A stretch of DNA of 64,000 nt from Paenibacillus bovis (GTDB lineage Bacteria; Bacillota; Bacilli; Bacillales; Bacillaceae_C). A program made the translations under genes and the position numbers. This document shows positions 9,055 through 18,366 of this stretch, piece after piece. The notes under the pieces were generated by a model. It did not search any database, was not told the origin of the DNA, and saw nothing but the letters and a program-made list of their open reading frames with translations. The first letter of the stretch is position 1. Each line of letters begins with the position of its first letter. The stretch covers positions 45,281 to 109,280 of the forward strand of contig VEFU01000007.1 in NCBI GenBank assembly GCA_007679095.1, written 5' to 3'.

Positions 9055-9834
9055 TTAATTAAATTCCATTCCGCTAATAAAATCCATCCAAAATTCCACT
9101 TCATCCATACGGTCTTTACTTTTTAGCCATTGTATGGATTGCAATGTTTGTGCCAATGTATACCACTTCATTCGTAGTTCCAAATGTTTTGTTAAGTTTA
9201 AACCATATTGTTTTAACCAAACATCCCAATCCTCTTTGGGAATATACCAATGAAGTAATAAACCTAAGTCAAGAGCAGGATCAGCTATCATTGCGCCGTC
9301 CCAATCAATTAAATATAGTTCATTATCGTCAGAGAGTAACCAATTATTATGATTGACATCACCATGACAAACAGCCCACTCGTCACATTTAATATTTGGA
9401 ATTTCTTTTTTTAGAAATGTAATCACTTTTTTAACAATATTCAATTGTAACAAATCAGCATCCAATTTGGATTCTATATCTTTTACCATTTCAATTGGTT
9501 CATAAGGAGTTTTGCCTAATCTCATCAACATAGTCAAAAGCGGGCGTGATTCATGAATTTTTCTAAGTAGCTTAGCTGCTCTTTCTTGAGCCATTTCCCT
9601 AGGTTTAAACTCTCTACCAATTAAACATTGCTGTGCGGTAATTACATCACCATTTTCCATTCTCTTCGTCCAAATTAGTTTAGGTACAATACCTTCAGCT
9701 GATAAAACAGCTAGGAATGGAGAAGAATTACGTTTCAAAAATAACATTTCATTATCTTTTTTTGCAAAGAAAGCTTCACCTGTTGCACCGCCAGCAGGGG
9801 TTATCTCCCAATCCTGCCCTAATAAATGTTCCAC
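9055..9834 (-). CDS. ytmP: YtmP, aminoglycoside-phosphotransferase-fold protein
   Basis: This 259-residue protein has the APH/choline kinase-like fold. The catalytic loop CHGDVNHNNWLL (Asp and Asn) and the magnesium-binding LIDWDGAMIADPALDLG are intact, so it is probably an active kinase. The family phosphorylates small hydroxylated compounds; the substrate of YtmP is not known, and resistance to aminoglycosides should not be assumed. It converges with ytzH. Confidence 0.88.
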   Translation of the reverse strand: MEHLLGQDWEITPAGGATGEAFFAKKDNEMLFLKRNSSPFLAVLSAEGIVPKLIWTKRMENGDVITAQQCLIGREFKPREMAQERAAKLLRKIHESRPLLTMLMRLGKTPYEPIEMVKDIESKLDADLLQLNIVKKVITFLKKEIPNIKCDEWAVCHGDVNHNNWLLSDDNELYLIDWDGAMIADPALDLGLLLHWYIPKEDWDVWLKQYGLNLTKHLELRMKWYTLAQTLQSIQWLKSKDRMDEVEFWMDFISGMEFN

Positions 9835-10028
9835 CTAAATTCACCTTCATTTATGTCAACGAGAATATTACCCCGAATCATCAGTTCAAAAGATACAGAT
9901 AAGCCCCAAAATAAACAAATTAAGGAACAAATACTGCAAAAAATTATTATACTATAGCTATCCATTATTAGATTTTATCCTTAATCGACTTTTTTCGTCA
10001 AGCTGTTTTTACAAAAGTTCATTTTTCA

Positions 10029-10967
10029 TTAAGTTTTATTATTTGTTAACACTCTCCATCTATGCTTGGAAAGTTTTATGAACAATGGTGTTTCGCCAAT
10101 GTTCTCACCATCTGCATGTGCTGGCAATGGGGATGAATAATTAATGGATATGTTCTTTCCTTTATATAAATCTACTTCTTTATAATTTATATGAGTACCC
10201 CAAAAAACGGAAATAAAAACAAAGAGAAGTTTAATTCTAGAAAGATTGTGAACTACCACTATATTAAATTCTCCATCTTGTGGATCAGCTTTAGGTGCTA
10301 TCTTCATTCCACCACCATAAAAAGGTTGATTAGAGACAGTTACGAACCAGGTTCGATAAAATACTTCCTTCTTACCATCTATTATGAGGTTTAATGTCGT
10401 TGGTTGATAACGAAATAACTCCATTATTAAGTAAAAAACATATATTAGACTACCTAATGAAAAAATATTTAACCATTTCTTCATTTTTGACCCATTCGCT
10501 TTTCTAGAGATCTCTGCATCAAAGCCTGCACCAATACTATTGATAAAATAACCAGACTGTTTTCCCGCATAATAACCCGCATCAAAACTCTCAGCTGATT
10601 CATTGAGAAGCGTCAAAATAACTTCTGTCGCTTTTTTCGGATTAAGTGGGATTTGATAACCTCTTGCAAAGTCATTACCAGATCCTGCCGGTATATATCC
10701 AACAACTGCATGTGGGTATGAAATCGCGCCATTAATTACTTCATGTATCGTTCCATCTCCACCCACAGCGATGAATAATAATTCTTTTTTCTCAGTGGAT
10801 GCAATTCTTTTCACTATATTAGTTGCATCTCCACGTGCTTCTGTAAAATATGCTTTGTATTGTAAATTAGCTAAATTTCCTTTAATTTGCTTCCATACTC
10901 TATAGCTAAGTCCATTTTTGGCTAGCGGGTTGATAATAAAAAATAATTTGCGATTAATATTCGACAT
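10029..10967 (-). CDS. ytlR: Diacylglycerol/sphingosine-kinase-family lipid kinase YtlR
   Basis: This 312-residue protein has the catalytic signatures of the DAGK-like lipid kinase family: FFIINPLAKNG at the N-terminus, AVGGDGTIHEVINGA (GGDG motif, about residues 65-79) and IPAGSGNDFARG. These enzymes phosphorylate membrane lipids using ATP. The lipid substrate is unknown; DgkB is the essential paralogue of this family in Bacillus, and YtlR is its relative. Its start overlaps the end of ytlQ by 14 bases, so the two are co-translated. Confidence 0.85.
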   Translation of the reverse strand: MSNINRKLFFIINPLAKNGLSYRVWKQIKGNLANLQYKAYFTEARGDATNIVKRIASTEKKELLFIAVGGDGTIHEVINGAISYPHAVVGYIPAGSGNDFARGYQIPLNPKKATEVILTLLNESAESFDAGYYAGKQSGYFINSIGAGFDAEISRKANGSKMKKWLNIFSLGSLIYVFYLIMELFRYQPTTLNLIIDGKKEVFYRTWFVTVSNQPFYGGGMKIAPKADPQDGEFNIVVVHNLSRIKLLFVFISVFWGTHINYKEVDLYKGKNISINYSSPLPAHADGENIGETPLFIKLSKHRWRVLTNNKT

Positions 10968-11883
10968 TACTCTCTTGATTCCAATCTGGTCTTGTAAAGG
11001 AAATTGTATGACATTGGTCTAACAATGTTTTTGCTGCTCGTAATTGCATCATCTTTATCGGTGTTGTAGAACTTCTCATTCTCTGAAACCATTGATCATA
11101 CGACCGTTTATCTAATATTTCAAGATCATCAGGTGCATCTGGATAATCAATGTAACCATTTCTAGAAACAATTGCTTTTCGTATAGGGAGATCTACTGTT
11201 CCAATTTTAAATAGTTGTGTAACAATTTTCTCCATGCGCTTAGCTGACATTACTGGATTTAATACTTTAAATTCTTCTCTATTGTTGGATTTTACGAGCC
11301 AAAAATGTTCTTTTGATCCTATAAAAGAATCGTTCTCCTCTTCCTCTACGAAAGCAAGACACCAAATTTCTGTCGGTGTAATAAGTAGCACTTCTAATTC
11401 CACTGGTGCCTTTTTAAGTAAAAATACTGGCTCATACAATACAAAAAACGAATCAGGAAAACGTTGTAAAAAGTAGCGAATTTTTTTATCCTCGTAGTAT
11501 TGTGAGTCGATAAATGATTTTTCGGCAATTGTTGAACTTGCCCAATTCAGTTGAAATTTTAATAAGTTATCAAGGAATTTTTGTTTTAATTCTGCTTTTG
11601 TAGCTATTTCGTGAAGGGAATTTAACTGTATCGTTTCATCGTTCTCTTCCACAACAACGACCTCTTCATCTTTCTCCTTTTTACGGAATAATCGAAATAG
11701 AATTCCTCCTTTTTGTTTTTCTTCATTTGTATCATCCGCTTGATGATACACTGTTGGAGATTCCCATTCCTTCACTAAGCTTTCCCAATGTTGCTTCTTT
11801 AGCCTAACAAATTGTGCTGGATATCGGGATATATCCATTTCATATCGTGATATATAATCTTGTAATTTAATTAACTGAGCCAC
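10954..11883 (-). CDS. ytlQ: YtlQ, NERD-like domain protein
   Basis: This protein of about 309 residues starts VAQLIKLQDYISRYEMDI; the GTG at 11883 has AGGAAGG eight bases upstream, and an ATG six codons earlier is less well placed. A charged low-complexity stretch (EKDEEVVVVEENDE) separates an N-terminal helical part from a C-terminal domain that resembles nuclease-related NERD proteins (FVLYEPVFLLKKAPVELEVLL, then TEIWCLAFVEEE). Function is unknown. It lies between thpR and the lipid kinase gene, as in B. subtilis. Confidence 0.78.
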   Translation of the reverse strand: MAQLIKLQDYISRYEMDISRYPAQFVRLKKQHWESLVKEWESPTVYHQADDTNEEKQKGGILFRLFRKKEKDEEVVVVEENDETIQLNSLHEIATKAELKQKFLDNLLKFQLNWASSTIAEKSFIDSQYYEDKKIRYFLQRFPDSFFVLYEPVFLLKKAPVELEVLLITPTEIWCLAFVEEEENDSFIGSKEHFWLVKSNNREEFKVLNPVMSAKRMEKIVTQLFKIGTVDLPIRKAIVSRNGYIDYPDAPDDLEILDKRSYDQWFQRMRSSTTPIKMMQLRAAKTLLDQCHTISFTRPDWNQESNVEY

Positions 11884-11904
11884 TTTAATATCCTTCCTCA
11901 TCCT

Positions 11905-12471
11905 TCATATTTGCAACTTGAACCTCTTCCGTATTTCGTATTTAGGTGTCCTATCAAGATGGGTTTGAAATAATGTTACAGCTTGAATAGTATCACTTAA
12001 TACAGGAAATTTCTGCTCACTATAGCTCCTAAACTCTTGAAGATTAAATGGATCGTCACTGTCCCATTTTCTAGCAAGAGTTATATGAGGATTATATGGA
12101 CGTTTATCCAGTTTCAATCCATTTTCAACACAATGTTCATATATGATTTTTTGTAACTGTATTAACGGTTCTGATTGCTCCATACCTGCCCACAGAATCC
12201 TTGGTGCATCACTTTTACCAAAAACTCCTGTATGCTCAATAGTGAGGTTAATTTCTGATGTATTCTTTAATTTCCAATCTAAGTCTTGATTTAAGCTTGT
12301 TAATTGTTCACTGTTGATATGACCTAAAAATGCTAATGTGATATGGTAATCCTCATGATGTACCCATTTTTTAAAAGGAAACCTTTCTTTCATCTCATTC
12401 GAGAACATTAATAATGATTTTTTTACCTCATTTGATAATGACAATGCATAAAAATAATGGCTTTTTGTCAT
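11905..12471 (-). CDS. thpR: RNA 2',3'-cyclic phosphodiesterase (2H family)
   Basis: This 188-residue protein has the two HxTx motifs that define the 2H phosphoesterase superfamily: YHITLAFLG (about residues 42-50) and NPHITLARK (about 137-145). Such enzymes open 2',3'-cyclic phosphates on RNA ends and were once called 2'-5' RNA ligases. It corresponds to YtlP in B. subtilis. The physiological RNA substrate is not known. Confidence 0.9.
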   Translation of the reverse strand: MTKSHYFYALSLSNEVKKSLLMFSNEMKERFPFKKWVHHEDYHITLAFLGHINSEQLTSLNQDLDWKLKNTSEINLTIEHTGVFGKSDAPRILWAGMEQSEPLIQLQKIIYEHCVENGLKLDKRPYNPHITLARKWDSDDPFNLQEFRSYSEQKFPVLSDTIQAVTLFQTHLDRTPKYEIRKRFKLQI

Positions 12472-12532
12472 AGATGTATTTTCCTTTCTCGATACATATA
12501 TAATGTTAAGTTTAACAAAATTAAGATACTAA

Positions 12533-12565
12533 AAAAAGCTGGCTTCCAGCTAGGAAACCAGTTTA
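12533..12565 (-). terminator. Terminator after pepV
   Basis: The minus strand reads CTGGTTTCC, loop TAGCT, GGAAGCCAG, followed by CTTTTTTTAG. It lies about 30 bases past the pepV stop. Confidence 0.75.
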
Positions 12566-12591
12566 TTAAATAGGAATTAATACATTAAACT

Positions 12592-14007
12592 TTACTTACA
12601 TGCAAGTTCATATATTGCTTGTGCGTATATTGCAGTGGCTTTGAACAAATCATCCAATTCTATGTATTCGTCTTTTTGATGAGCTACATCCGGGCGTCCT
12701 GGAAATAGTGCACCAAATGCAACGCCTGATTCCAACGCTCTTGCATATGTTCCTCCACCTATAGCTAATAATTTAGCCTGTTCTTGAGTTTGTTCTTCAT
12801 ATACTTTTTGTAAAACTTTTATGAGTGGATTATTTTCTGGAACATGATGTGGCTTGGAATCAGAAAAATTCTCAATTGTAAATCCAGCCTGATTCACCTT
12901 TTCCCTCAGTTTTGTCATATTTTTATCGATATCAAAAGTTACAGGATAACGCATATTAAGTCCGAAACGTCCACCGTCATGTTCATTATATGACATTTTC
13001 CCTACATTAATGGTTAAATCTCCCGTTATATCATCCGCGTACTGCACTCCTAATGCTCTTCCACGAGAATCACCAAAAAAGAACTTAACAGCTGATTGTA
13101 TATATGTGTTTGCTTTTGGATCTAAATCCATTGTGGATAAGAAACTGGCAAGGATTAATCCGGCATTTTTTCCGTTATCTGGTTCCATTCCATGTGCCGA
13201 TACTCCTTCAAGTTCAAGAACTGTAAAACCACTTTCTAGATAATAGTTCCCTTTTAATTGCTGTACTTTTAAAAACTCATTGAATGTTTGCATTATCTGT
13301 GTATGATTTTTATCCACATCGATAATTGCTCTTGCATAATCAGGTACCATATTGTAACGTCTTCCAGACTCAAATGATAATAAAGTAATTGCTCCTTTAG
13401 ATGGAGTTAGTTGATTTTTTTGTACTAAATCATAATCAGCAATTCCTTTTTCAGCATGAATAATCGGAAAATCAGCATCTGGAGCAAATCCCATCTCTGG
13501 CATCTCTTCATGTTGGAAGTAATGCTCCACACAACGCCAATCACTTTCTTCATCAGTTCCTATGATCATTCGTACTCTTTTCTGAAATGGAACCCCTAAC
13601 TCCTTGACAATTTTCATCGCATAATATGCTGCCATTGTTGGTCCTTTATCGTCAATCGATCCGCGCGCATAAATTCTTCCTTCTTTTACTTCACCACCAT
13701 ATGGATCAACAGACCATCCATCCCCTTCAGGAACAACATCCACATGACATAAAATACCAATCAAATCGTTACCTGTCCCTATTTCTAAGTGACCAGCGAG
13801 ATTGCCTGTATTCTTAGGAATAAATCCATCTTTTTCCCCTAATTGCAACATATAGTCTAATGCCTTTTTGACATTTTGACCTAACGGTGCATCTGGTGTT
13901 GCATCTTGCTCGTTTAAAACACTAGGAATTTTTAAAAGCCCTTGTAAATCCGCAATAAGGTCCTCTTTCCGTTTATTTACTTCTTCCTGCCAGTTTATAT
14001 TGTTCAT
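12592..14007 (-). CDS. pepV: Dipeptidase PepV (M20 family)
   Basis: This 471-residue protein begins MNNINWQEEVNKRK; the ATG at 14007 has AAGGAG eight bases upstream. M20 metal ligands are visible: His in CHVDVVPEGDGW, Asp in ARGSIDDKGP, the Glu pair in GTDEESDW, Asp in PDADFP, and a C-terminal His in RPDVAHQKDEYI. The length fits PepV, which has an extra lid domain and hydrolyses dipeptides, including beta-Ala dipeptides, in the cytoplasm with two zinc ions. It is named YtjP in B. subtilis. Confidence 0.94.
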   Translation of the reverse strand: MNNINWQEEVNKRKEDLIADLQGLLKIPSVLNEQDATPDAPLGQNVKKALDYMLQLGEKDGFIPKNTGNLAGHLEIGTGNDLIGILCHVDVVPEGDGWSVDPYGGEVKEGRIYARGSIDDKGPTMAAYYAMKIVKELGVPFQKRVRMIIGTDEESDWRCVEHYFQHEEMPEMGFAPDADFPIIHAEKGIADYDLVQKNQLTPSKGAITLLSFESGRRYNMVPDYARAIIDVDKNHTQIMQTFNEFLKVQQLKGNYYLESGFTVLELEGVSAHGMEPDNGKNAGLILASFLSTMDLDPKANTYIQSAVKFFFGDSRGRALGVQYADDITGDLTINVGKMSYNEHDGGRFGLNMRYPVTFDIDKNMTKLREKVNQAGFTIENFSDSKPHHVPENNPLIKVLQKVYEEQTQEQAKLLAIGGGTYARALESGVAFGALFPGRPDVAHQKDEYIELDDLFKATAIYAQAIYELACK

Positions 14008-14071
14008 TCCTTTGACTCCTTTTCCAAAAAACATTAATTATATTGTACATTTTATCTTCCATTAATAGAAA

Positions 14072-15250
14072 TTAAATAAAAGGTAACTTACTACGTATCC
14101 ATATATTAAAAATCATTGATAAACTGATAAATATAACAAAAGGAATTACAAGCACAATTGTTAACTGTTTTCTACCTGCAAAATAACCTTCCTCATTTTT
14201 GTATTTTTTTGTAAAAGGATGATTTCCTAATATTTTATCCCATAACGAATTTATCCAACTAAGTAAAAATAAAGACCCAGCTATAATAATTGTTATTTTT
14301 AGCCACATAGGTGGAAGAATAATAGTTGCAGCACTTGTTATTCCAATTATTTGAAAATAACCTGTTATATATTGTATATTCCGTGCATTTACTTTCATAA
14401 ACAATTCAAGAAATCCATTTTTAGGTGTTCTTCGGTTAAATATCCTACCTGATTTGGAAAATGTAACTGGACTTTTTCTTGATGAGTATCGCTTGGGCAT
14501 TTTCTCTATATCCATAGATAATGAGAAAATCATATCGATTATCTTTGTCTTTTCAAATCGATCTATCGCTAAATCTTGTTCAAGGCGATGGTTATCTTTA
14601 TACCTTGGCCAAATAAGGATAATGGAAACAATAGTTAATGTAATAGTTATCCCCAAAATTATCGCTATTTGATTATTAATAAAGGCTTGATAACAAAAAC
14701 TCCAAACGAGAATAGTACCAAGCAATAGAGGTATACCGCTAATTAATGTACGCCATCCTGTTACCTCTACATTTAACTTTCCCTTTATCCCCATAATTAC
14801 CCATTTAATAGATAAACATAAGCCTCCAAAAAGGAGTAATTGATGCAGATTATAGCCATAATGTTGAAACCAAAAAGGCGCGATAAAAACAAATGAAAAT
14901 AGAAGGAGTACAATTTCATAGATATAGGAGTAAATAATCCCCCAACGTCTCATGTGTAACAACAATACTTCGTTTTTTCGCAAAAAAATGCTATCTGCTT
15001 CCTTAACATATGTCCGAAAATGGTTACCCCAAAAAAATAAAAAGAAAACAATGAATATCCAATAGAAAGAGATATTATGTATCCAATTAGGTAACTCTTC
15101 CCACCAGGATTTGTAGATTGCTATCGTGATAACGGTAAGGGGGATGACAAAGTAAACGAAAACTGTCCAATCAACTACCGACTTCATTATTTTATATTGG
15201 TAAGTCCAATTTTGTTTCACTCTTATACATAATAATTGGATACCATTCAT
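14072..15250 (-). CDS. EcsB-family ABC transporter permease
   Basis: This 392-residue membrane protein has about ten hydrophobic segments. The early HFRTYVKEADSIFLRKNEVLLL motif is characteristic of EcsB, the membrane subunit of the Ecs ABC exporter. Its start overlaps the end of the ATPase gene by four bases (ATGA), so the two are coupled. In B. subtilis Ecs affects competence, protein secretion and sporulation through intramembrane protease function, and recent work suggests peptide export. Whether this is the main Ecs or a second copy cannot be told here. Confidence 0.85.
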   Translation of the reverse strand: MNGIQLLCIRVKQNWTYQYKIMKSVVDWTVFVYFVIPLTVITIAIYKSWWEELPNWIHNISFYWIFIVFFLFFWGNHFRTYVKEADSIFLRKNEVLLLHMRRWGIIYSYIYEIVLLLFSFVFIAPFWFQHYGYNLHQLLLFGGLCLSIKWVIMGIKGKLNVEVTGWRTLISGIPLLLGTILVWSFCYQAFINNQIAIILGITITLTIVSIILIWPRYKDNHRLEQDLAIDRFEKTKIIDMIFSLSMDIEKMPKRYSSRKSPVTFSKSGRIFNRRTPKNGFLELFMKVNARNIQYITGYFQIIGITSAATIILPPMWLKITIIIAGSLFLLSWINSLWDKILGNHPFTKKYKNEEGYFAGRKQLTIVLVIPFVIFISLSMIFNIWIRSKLPFI

Positions 15251-15948
15251 TCTGTATCACCTTCGAGTGACAAACATGAATAAAGTGTTCCATCTGTTGC
15301 ATTACATTTCTCTAGAACGGTTTCTAATGTTCCAGCAGCCTTCATAGTTCCTTGTTCAATTATGACGAAAGAGTCACATATGCGTTGCGCCGTATCTAAT
15401 ATATGTGTACACATTAATATACCTGTACCTTTATTTCGTTCTTCCTCAATCATATTTAACAATAGTATCGTTGATGCTGGATCAAGTCCCATAAAGGGTT
15501 CATCTATTATTAACAAATCAGGTTTTGTAAATAACGCAAGAACTGTCATTCCTTTTTGTTGCATACCCTTTGAAAAAGTATTAGGGAATTCGTGTATATG
15601 TTGTAATAAATGAAACTTTTTTAGAAGCTCCTTAGCATAGATTAGACTTGAATCATGTAAATTTTCCACTGCAGCAACAAACTCAAAATGTTCCCACAGT
15701 GTTAATTCATCATAAAAAACGGGACGTTCTGGAATATAGGAATATGTACTATTTTCTTCTCTATGTATCTCTCCTTCCACAAAAGCTAATTGTTCCAAGA
15801 TTGATTTTATCGTGGTACTTTTACCAGCACCGTTTGCTCCAATCATTCCAACTAGTTCAGAACGTCTTATAGAGAATTCGATGTCTCTAATGATCTCCAT
15901 GTTTTGCTTGTAACCTGCTTTCTTAATTTTCACATCAAGTAAACTCAA
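15247..15948 (-). CDS. EcsA-family ABC transporter ATPase
   Basis: This 233-residue ABC ATPase has Walker A GANGAGKST (about residues 37-45), the signature FSKGMQQKG (a degenerate LSGGQ, as in Ecs), Walker B LLIIDEPFMGLD and a switch His in MCTHILD. The start is TTG with AGGAGTGG eight bases upstream. It pairs with the EcsB-like permease downstream and is expected to energise export of an unidentified substrate across the cytoplasmic membrane. Confidence 0.9.
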   Translation of the reverse strand: MSLLDVKIKKAGYKQNMEIIRDIEFSIRRSELVGMIGANGAGKSTTIKSILEQLAFVEGEIHREENSTYSYIPERPVFYDELTLWEHFEFVAAVENLHDSSLIYAKELLKKFHLLQHIHEFPNTFSKGMQQKGMTVLALFTKPDLLIIDEPFMGLDPASTILLLNMIEEERNKGTGILMCTHILDTAQRICDSFVIIEQGTMKAAGTLETVLEKCNATDGTLYSCLSLEGDTE

Positions 15949-16130
15949 ATATAACCACTCCTAGGAATAACTTATATCTCTTTACGTATTTCTCTCTAGA
16001 AAGTTCCGCTAATTGATTATTTTATAGTGATTATACACAAAAGGGCGATAACCCTCAGTAAACTAAGGATGACTGCCTAAACAAGCTTTCCCGTCCTTAA
16101 TATACTAACTTGTAAAAGGAGGGAAATACT

Positions 16131-17921
16131 TTGAGTGAAAATGAAATGAATAATCGAAGAAAAAGAAAAAGAAGAACTACTAGAGACTTTGAAGAAAATT
16201 GGTATGAAGGATATGAAGATGACATTGAAGAAAATGTAGGTGCATATTCAAACGCGGATGCGGAATCTGATGCAGATGCGGACGCGGATTTAGATAGTGA
16301 TATCGATGTTACTGCATACGCTAAAGCATATGCAGATGCTGACGCGGATGCTGATGCTGATGCTGACGCAGATGCCGATGCCGACGCAGATGCAGATGCC
16401 GATGCCGATGCCGATGCCGACGCAGATGCTGATGCGGATGCATGTGCTGATGCGGATGCGGATGCTGACGCAGATGCCGATGCGGATGCTGACGCAGATG
16501 CCGATGCGGATGCCGACGCAGATGCCGACGCAGATGCCGATGCGGATGCTGACGCAGATGCCGACGCAGATGCCGATGCGGATGCCGATGCTGACGCAGA
16601 TGCTGACGCAGATGCTGACGCCGATGCCGATGCGGATGCTGACGCAGATGCCGATGCGGATGCTGATGCCGATGCCGATGCCGACGCCGATGCCGATGCC
16701 GATGCGGATGCTGACGCGGATGCCGACGCCGATGCGGATGCATGTGCTGATGCTGATGCGGATGCGGATGCCGATGCGGACGCCGATGCGGATGCCGACG
16801 CCGATGCCGATGCGGACGCCGATGCCGATGCCGATGCCGATGCTGACTCTGATTCTGATTCCGATGCGGATGCGGATGCGGATGCCGACTCTGATTCTGA
16901 CTCCGATGCCGATGCGGATGCCGACGCGGATGTAGACTCTGATCTTGATGCCGATGCTGATGCGGATGCCGACGCGGATGCCGACGCTGATTCTGACTCC
17001 GATGCCGATGCAGATGCTGATGCCGACGCTGATTCTGACTCCGATGCCGATGCAGATGCTGATGCCGACGCTGATTCTGACTCCGATGCCGATGCTGACG
17101 CGGATGTGGACTCTGACCTTGATGCGGATGCCGACTCTGATTCCGATTCCGATGCTGATGCTGATGCGGACGCCGACTCTGATTCCGATTCCGATGCTGA
17201 TGCTGATGCGGATGCCGATTCTGACTCTGATGCGGATGCCGATTCTGACTCTGATGCGGATGCCGATTCTGACTCTGATGCAGATTCTGAAGCTGATGCG
17301 GACTCTGATTCTGAAGCGCATTCTGATGCGGATGCGGATTCCGACTCTGAAGCGCATTCTGATGCGGATGCGGATTCCGACTCTGAAGCGCATTCTGATG
17401 CTGATTCTGATTCTGATGCTAATTCAGAATCCGACTCTAATGCATGTGCTGATTCCGACGCCGACGCCGATGCAGATGCAGATTCAGATGCAACTTCCAA
17501 TTCAGATGCTACATCCAACAATGATTCAGATACTAGATCTAATTCAGATGCTACATCTAACAATGATTCAGACACTACTTCCAATTCAGATGCTTCATCC
17601 AGCAACGAATCAGATAATAGATCAACTTCAGATGCTACAGCAAATAACGATTCTGATACTACTTCTGAAGCTAATGCAGGTGGCAACACATTTACGAACG
17701 GTAATAACACCATTATCAATGTAAGTGATAATACTGGAACAGTTCTTGCAGTAACATTATCTACAATTGCAATGTTGCAGGCTCTTAACGGAAATACAGG
17801 TAGTATAGATCCAATCTTATCTAGCCTAAATAATATGCTGAATAGGTTTATGGAAGACGATAATGCAAGCCGTCAAGCAGTTCTCAATGCAATTAATGAA
17901 TTAAAAAATAATAAACAATAA
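16131..17921 (+). CDS. Giant Asp-Ala/Asp-Ser repeat protein, probably a polyanionic structural or spore-surface protein
   Basis: This 596-residue protein starts at TTG behind AAAGGAGGG. Residues 1-38 are charged and unrepeated ([20 protein letters not shown], then [11 protein letters not shown]). Residues 69-239 alternate Asp and Ala with only Cys105 and Cys205 breaking the rhythm. Residues 240-395 mix DA and DSDS blocks, 396-423 hold three 12-residue [16 protein letters not shown] units, and about 453-513 hold four degenerate 14-residue units ([14 protein letters not shown]). Residues 517-596 form a normal-looking domain with [12 protein letters not shown], a hydrophobic [12 protein letters not shown] and an amphipathic tail. 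There is no signal peptide and no sortase motif. Synonymous positions vary widely (GAT/GAC, GCA/C/G/T), so the protein pattern seems selected. Calcium binding and a coat or exosporium role are inferences; I recognise no named family. Confidence 0.88.
   Translation: MSENEMNNRRKRKRRTTRDFEENWYEGYEDDIEENVGAYSNADAESDADADADLDSDIDVTAYAKAYADADADADADADADADADADADADADADADADADADACADADADADADADADADADADADADADADADADADADADADADADADADADADADADADADADADADADADADADADADADADADADADADADADADADACADADADADADADADADADADADADADADADADADSDSDSDADADADADSDSDSDADADADADVDSDLDADADADADADADADSDSDADADADADADSDSDADADADADADSDSDADADADVDSDLDADADSDSDSDADADADADSDSDSDADADADADSDSDADADSDSDADADSDSDADSEADADSDSEAHSDADADSDSEAHSDADADSDSEAHSDADSDSDANSESDSNACADSDADADADADSDATSNSDATSNNDSDTRSNSDATSNNDSDTTSNSDASSSNESDNRSTSDATANNDSDTTSEANAGGNTFTNGNNTIINVSDNTGTVLAVTLSTIAMLQALNGNTGSIDPILSSLNNMLNRFMEDDNASRQAVLNAINELKNNKQ
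16330..16847 (+). repeat. Hexanucleotide GAYGCN tract encoding poly(Asp-Ala)
   Basis: About 520 bp of six-base units GA(T/C)GC(N). Units differ at the third codon positions, and longer sub-blocks such as GATGCGGATGCTGACGCAGA recur, which shows both old divergence and newer duplications. The same tract leaves several other frames open on both strands (Ser-Ala, Arg-Ile and His-Arg patterns); these are by-products. Confidence 0.9.
17316..17399 (+). repeat. 36-bp tandem repeat within the Asp-rich gene
   Basis: A 36-bp unit encoding [12 protein letters not shown] starts at 17316, 17352 and 17388 (the third copy is partial). Copies are almost identical at the DNA level, so this part expanded more recently than the hexanucleotide tract. 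Confidence 0.85.
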
Positions 17922-17989
17922 TACTATTAATAAGTTAATCTTTGATTCTTCGCCACAGCCTATCATACTATGAGATTGGAGGAGACAGT

Positions 17990-18322
17990 ATGTCAAAAAC
18001 TAATATATCTCGTTGTACAGTAAATGCTGCTGAAAAAGATAATTCGCTTTCCGTAAAAGTGATAAATTCAAATAAAACAGAATCAAGACAATTCGATATT
18101 AAAGTTTATAAAAAAGAAACACCTAACAAATTATTAGCAGTTACACCCAATAGTAAAGAAGAGAATCAATTAAGACCAGGTGCTGAAAAAATATATACTA
18201 TCGACACTTCCACTACAAAAGGAAAGCTGATCTTCGAGATAAGTCAATATTCCGGAGGTTCTGGTTTAAAGGTATCAAAAAACAGTAACAGAAAACATTC
18301 TTTAGAAATTCATTTAAAATAG
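17990..18322 (+). CDS. Small protein of unknown function, partner of the Asp-Ala protein
   Basis: This 110-residue basic protein begins MSKTNISRCTVNAAEKDNSL with GGAGGAGACAGT directly upstream of the ATG. The sequence alternates short hydrophobic strands and polar turns (LSVKVINSNKTESRQFDIKVYKK, GKLIFEISQYSGGSGL), suggesting an all-beta sandwich. It has a single Cys at residue 9 and no signal peptide. It follows the acidic repeat gene by 68 bases on the same strand with no obvious terminator between, so the pair may be one transcript. Its Lys-rich charge could suit an acidic partner (inference). I do not recognise the family. Confidence 0.75.
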   Translation: MSKTNISRCTVNAAEKDNSLSVKVINSNKTESRQFDIKVYKKETPNKLLAVTPNSKEENQLRPGAEKIYTIDTSTTKGKLIFEISQYSGGSGLKVSKNSNRKHSLEIHLK

Positions 18323-18332
18323 ATTGTTTTGG

Positions 18333-18366
18333 GATCTTAGGCTCTATGCCTAGGATCTCTTTAACA
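18333..18366 (+). terminator. Possible terminator after the small partner gene
   Basis: GATCTTAGGC, loop TCTAT, GCCTAGGATC is a 10-bp stem with one G-T pair, followed by TCTTTAAC. The T tract is weak. Confidence 0.5.

Noticed and set aside
16290..17393. Other open frames over the same repeat (Arg-Ile, His-Arg, Met-Pro-Thr patterns)
   Set aside because: A six-base repeat without stop codons keeps most frames open; these carry no unique domains or start signals.
16097..17719. Long minus-strand frame encoding a Ser-Ala repeat protein opposite the Asp-Ala gene
   Set aside because: It is the automatic complement of GAYGCN repeats. It has no ribosome site, and the plus-strand frame has AAAGGAGGG, unique termini and stronger pattern conservation.
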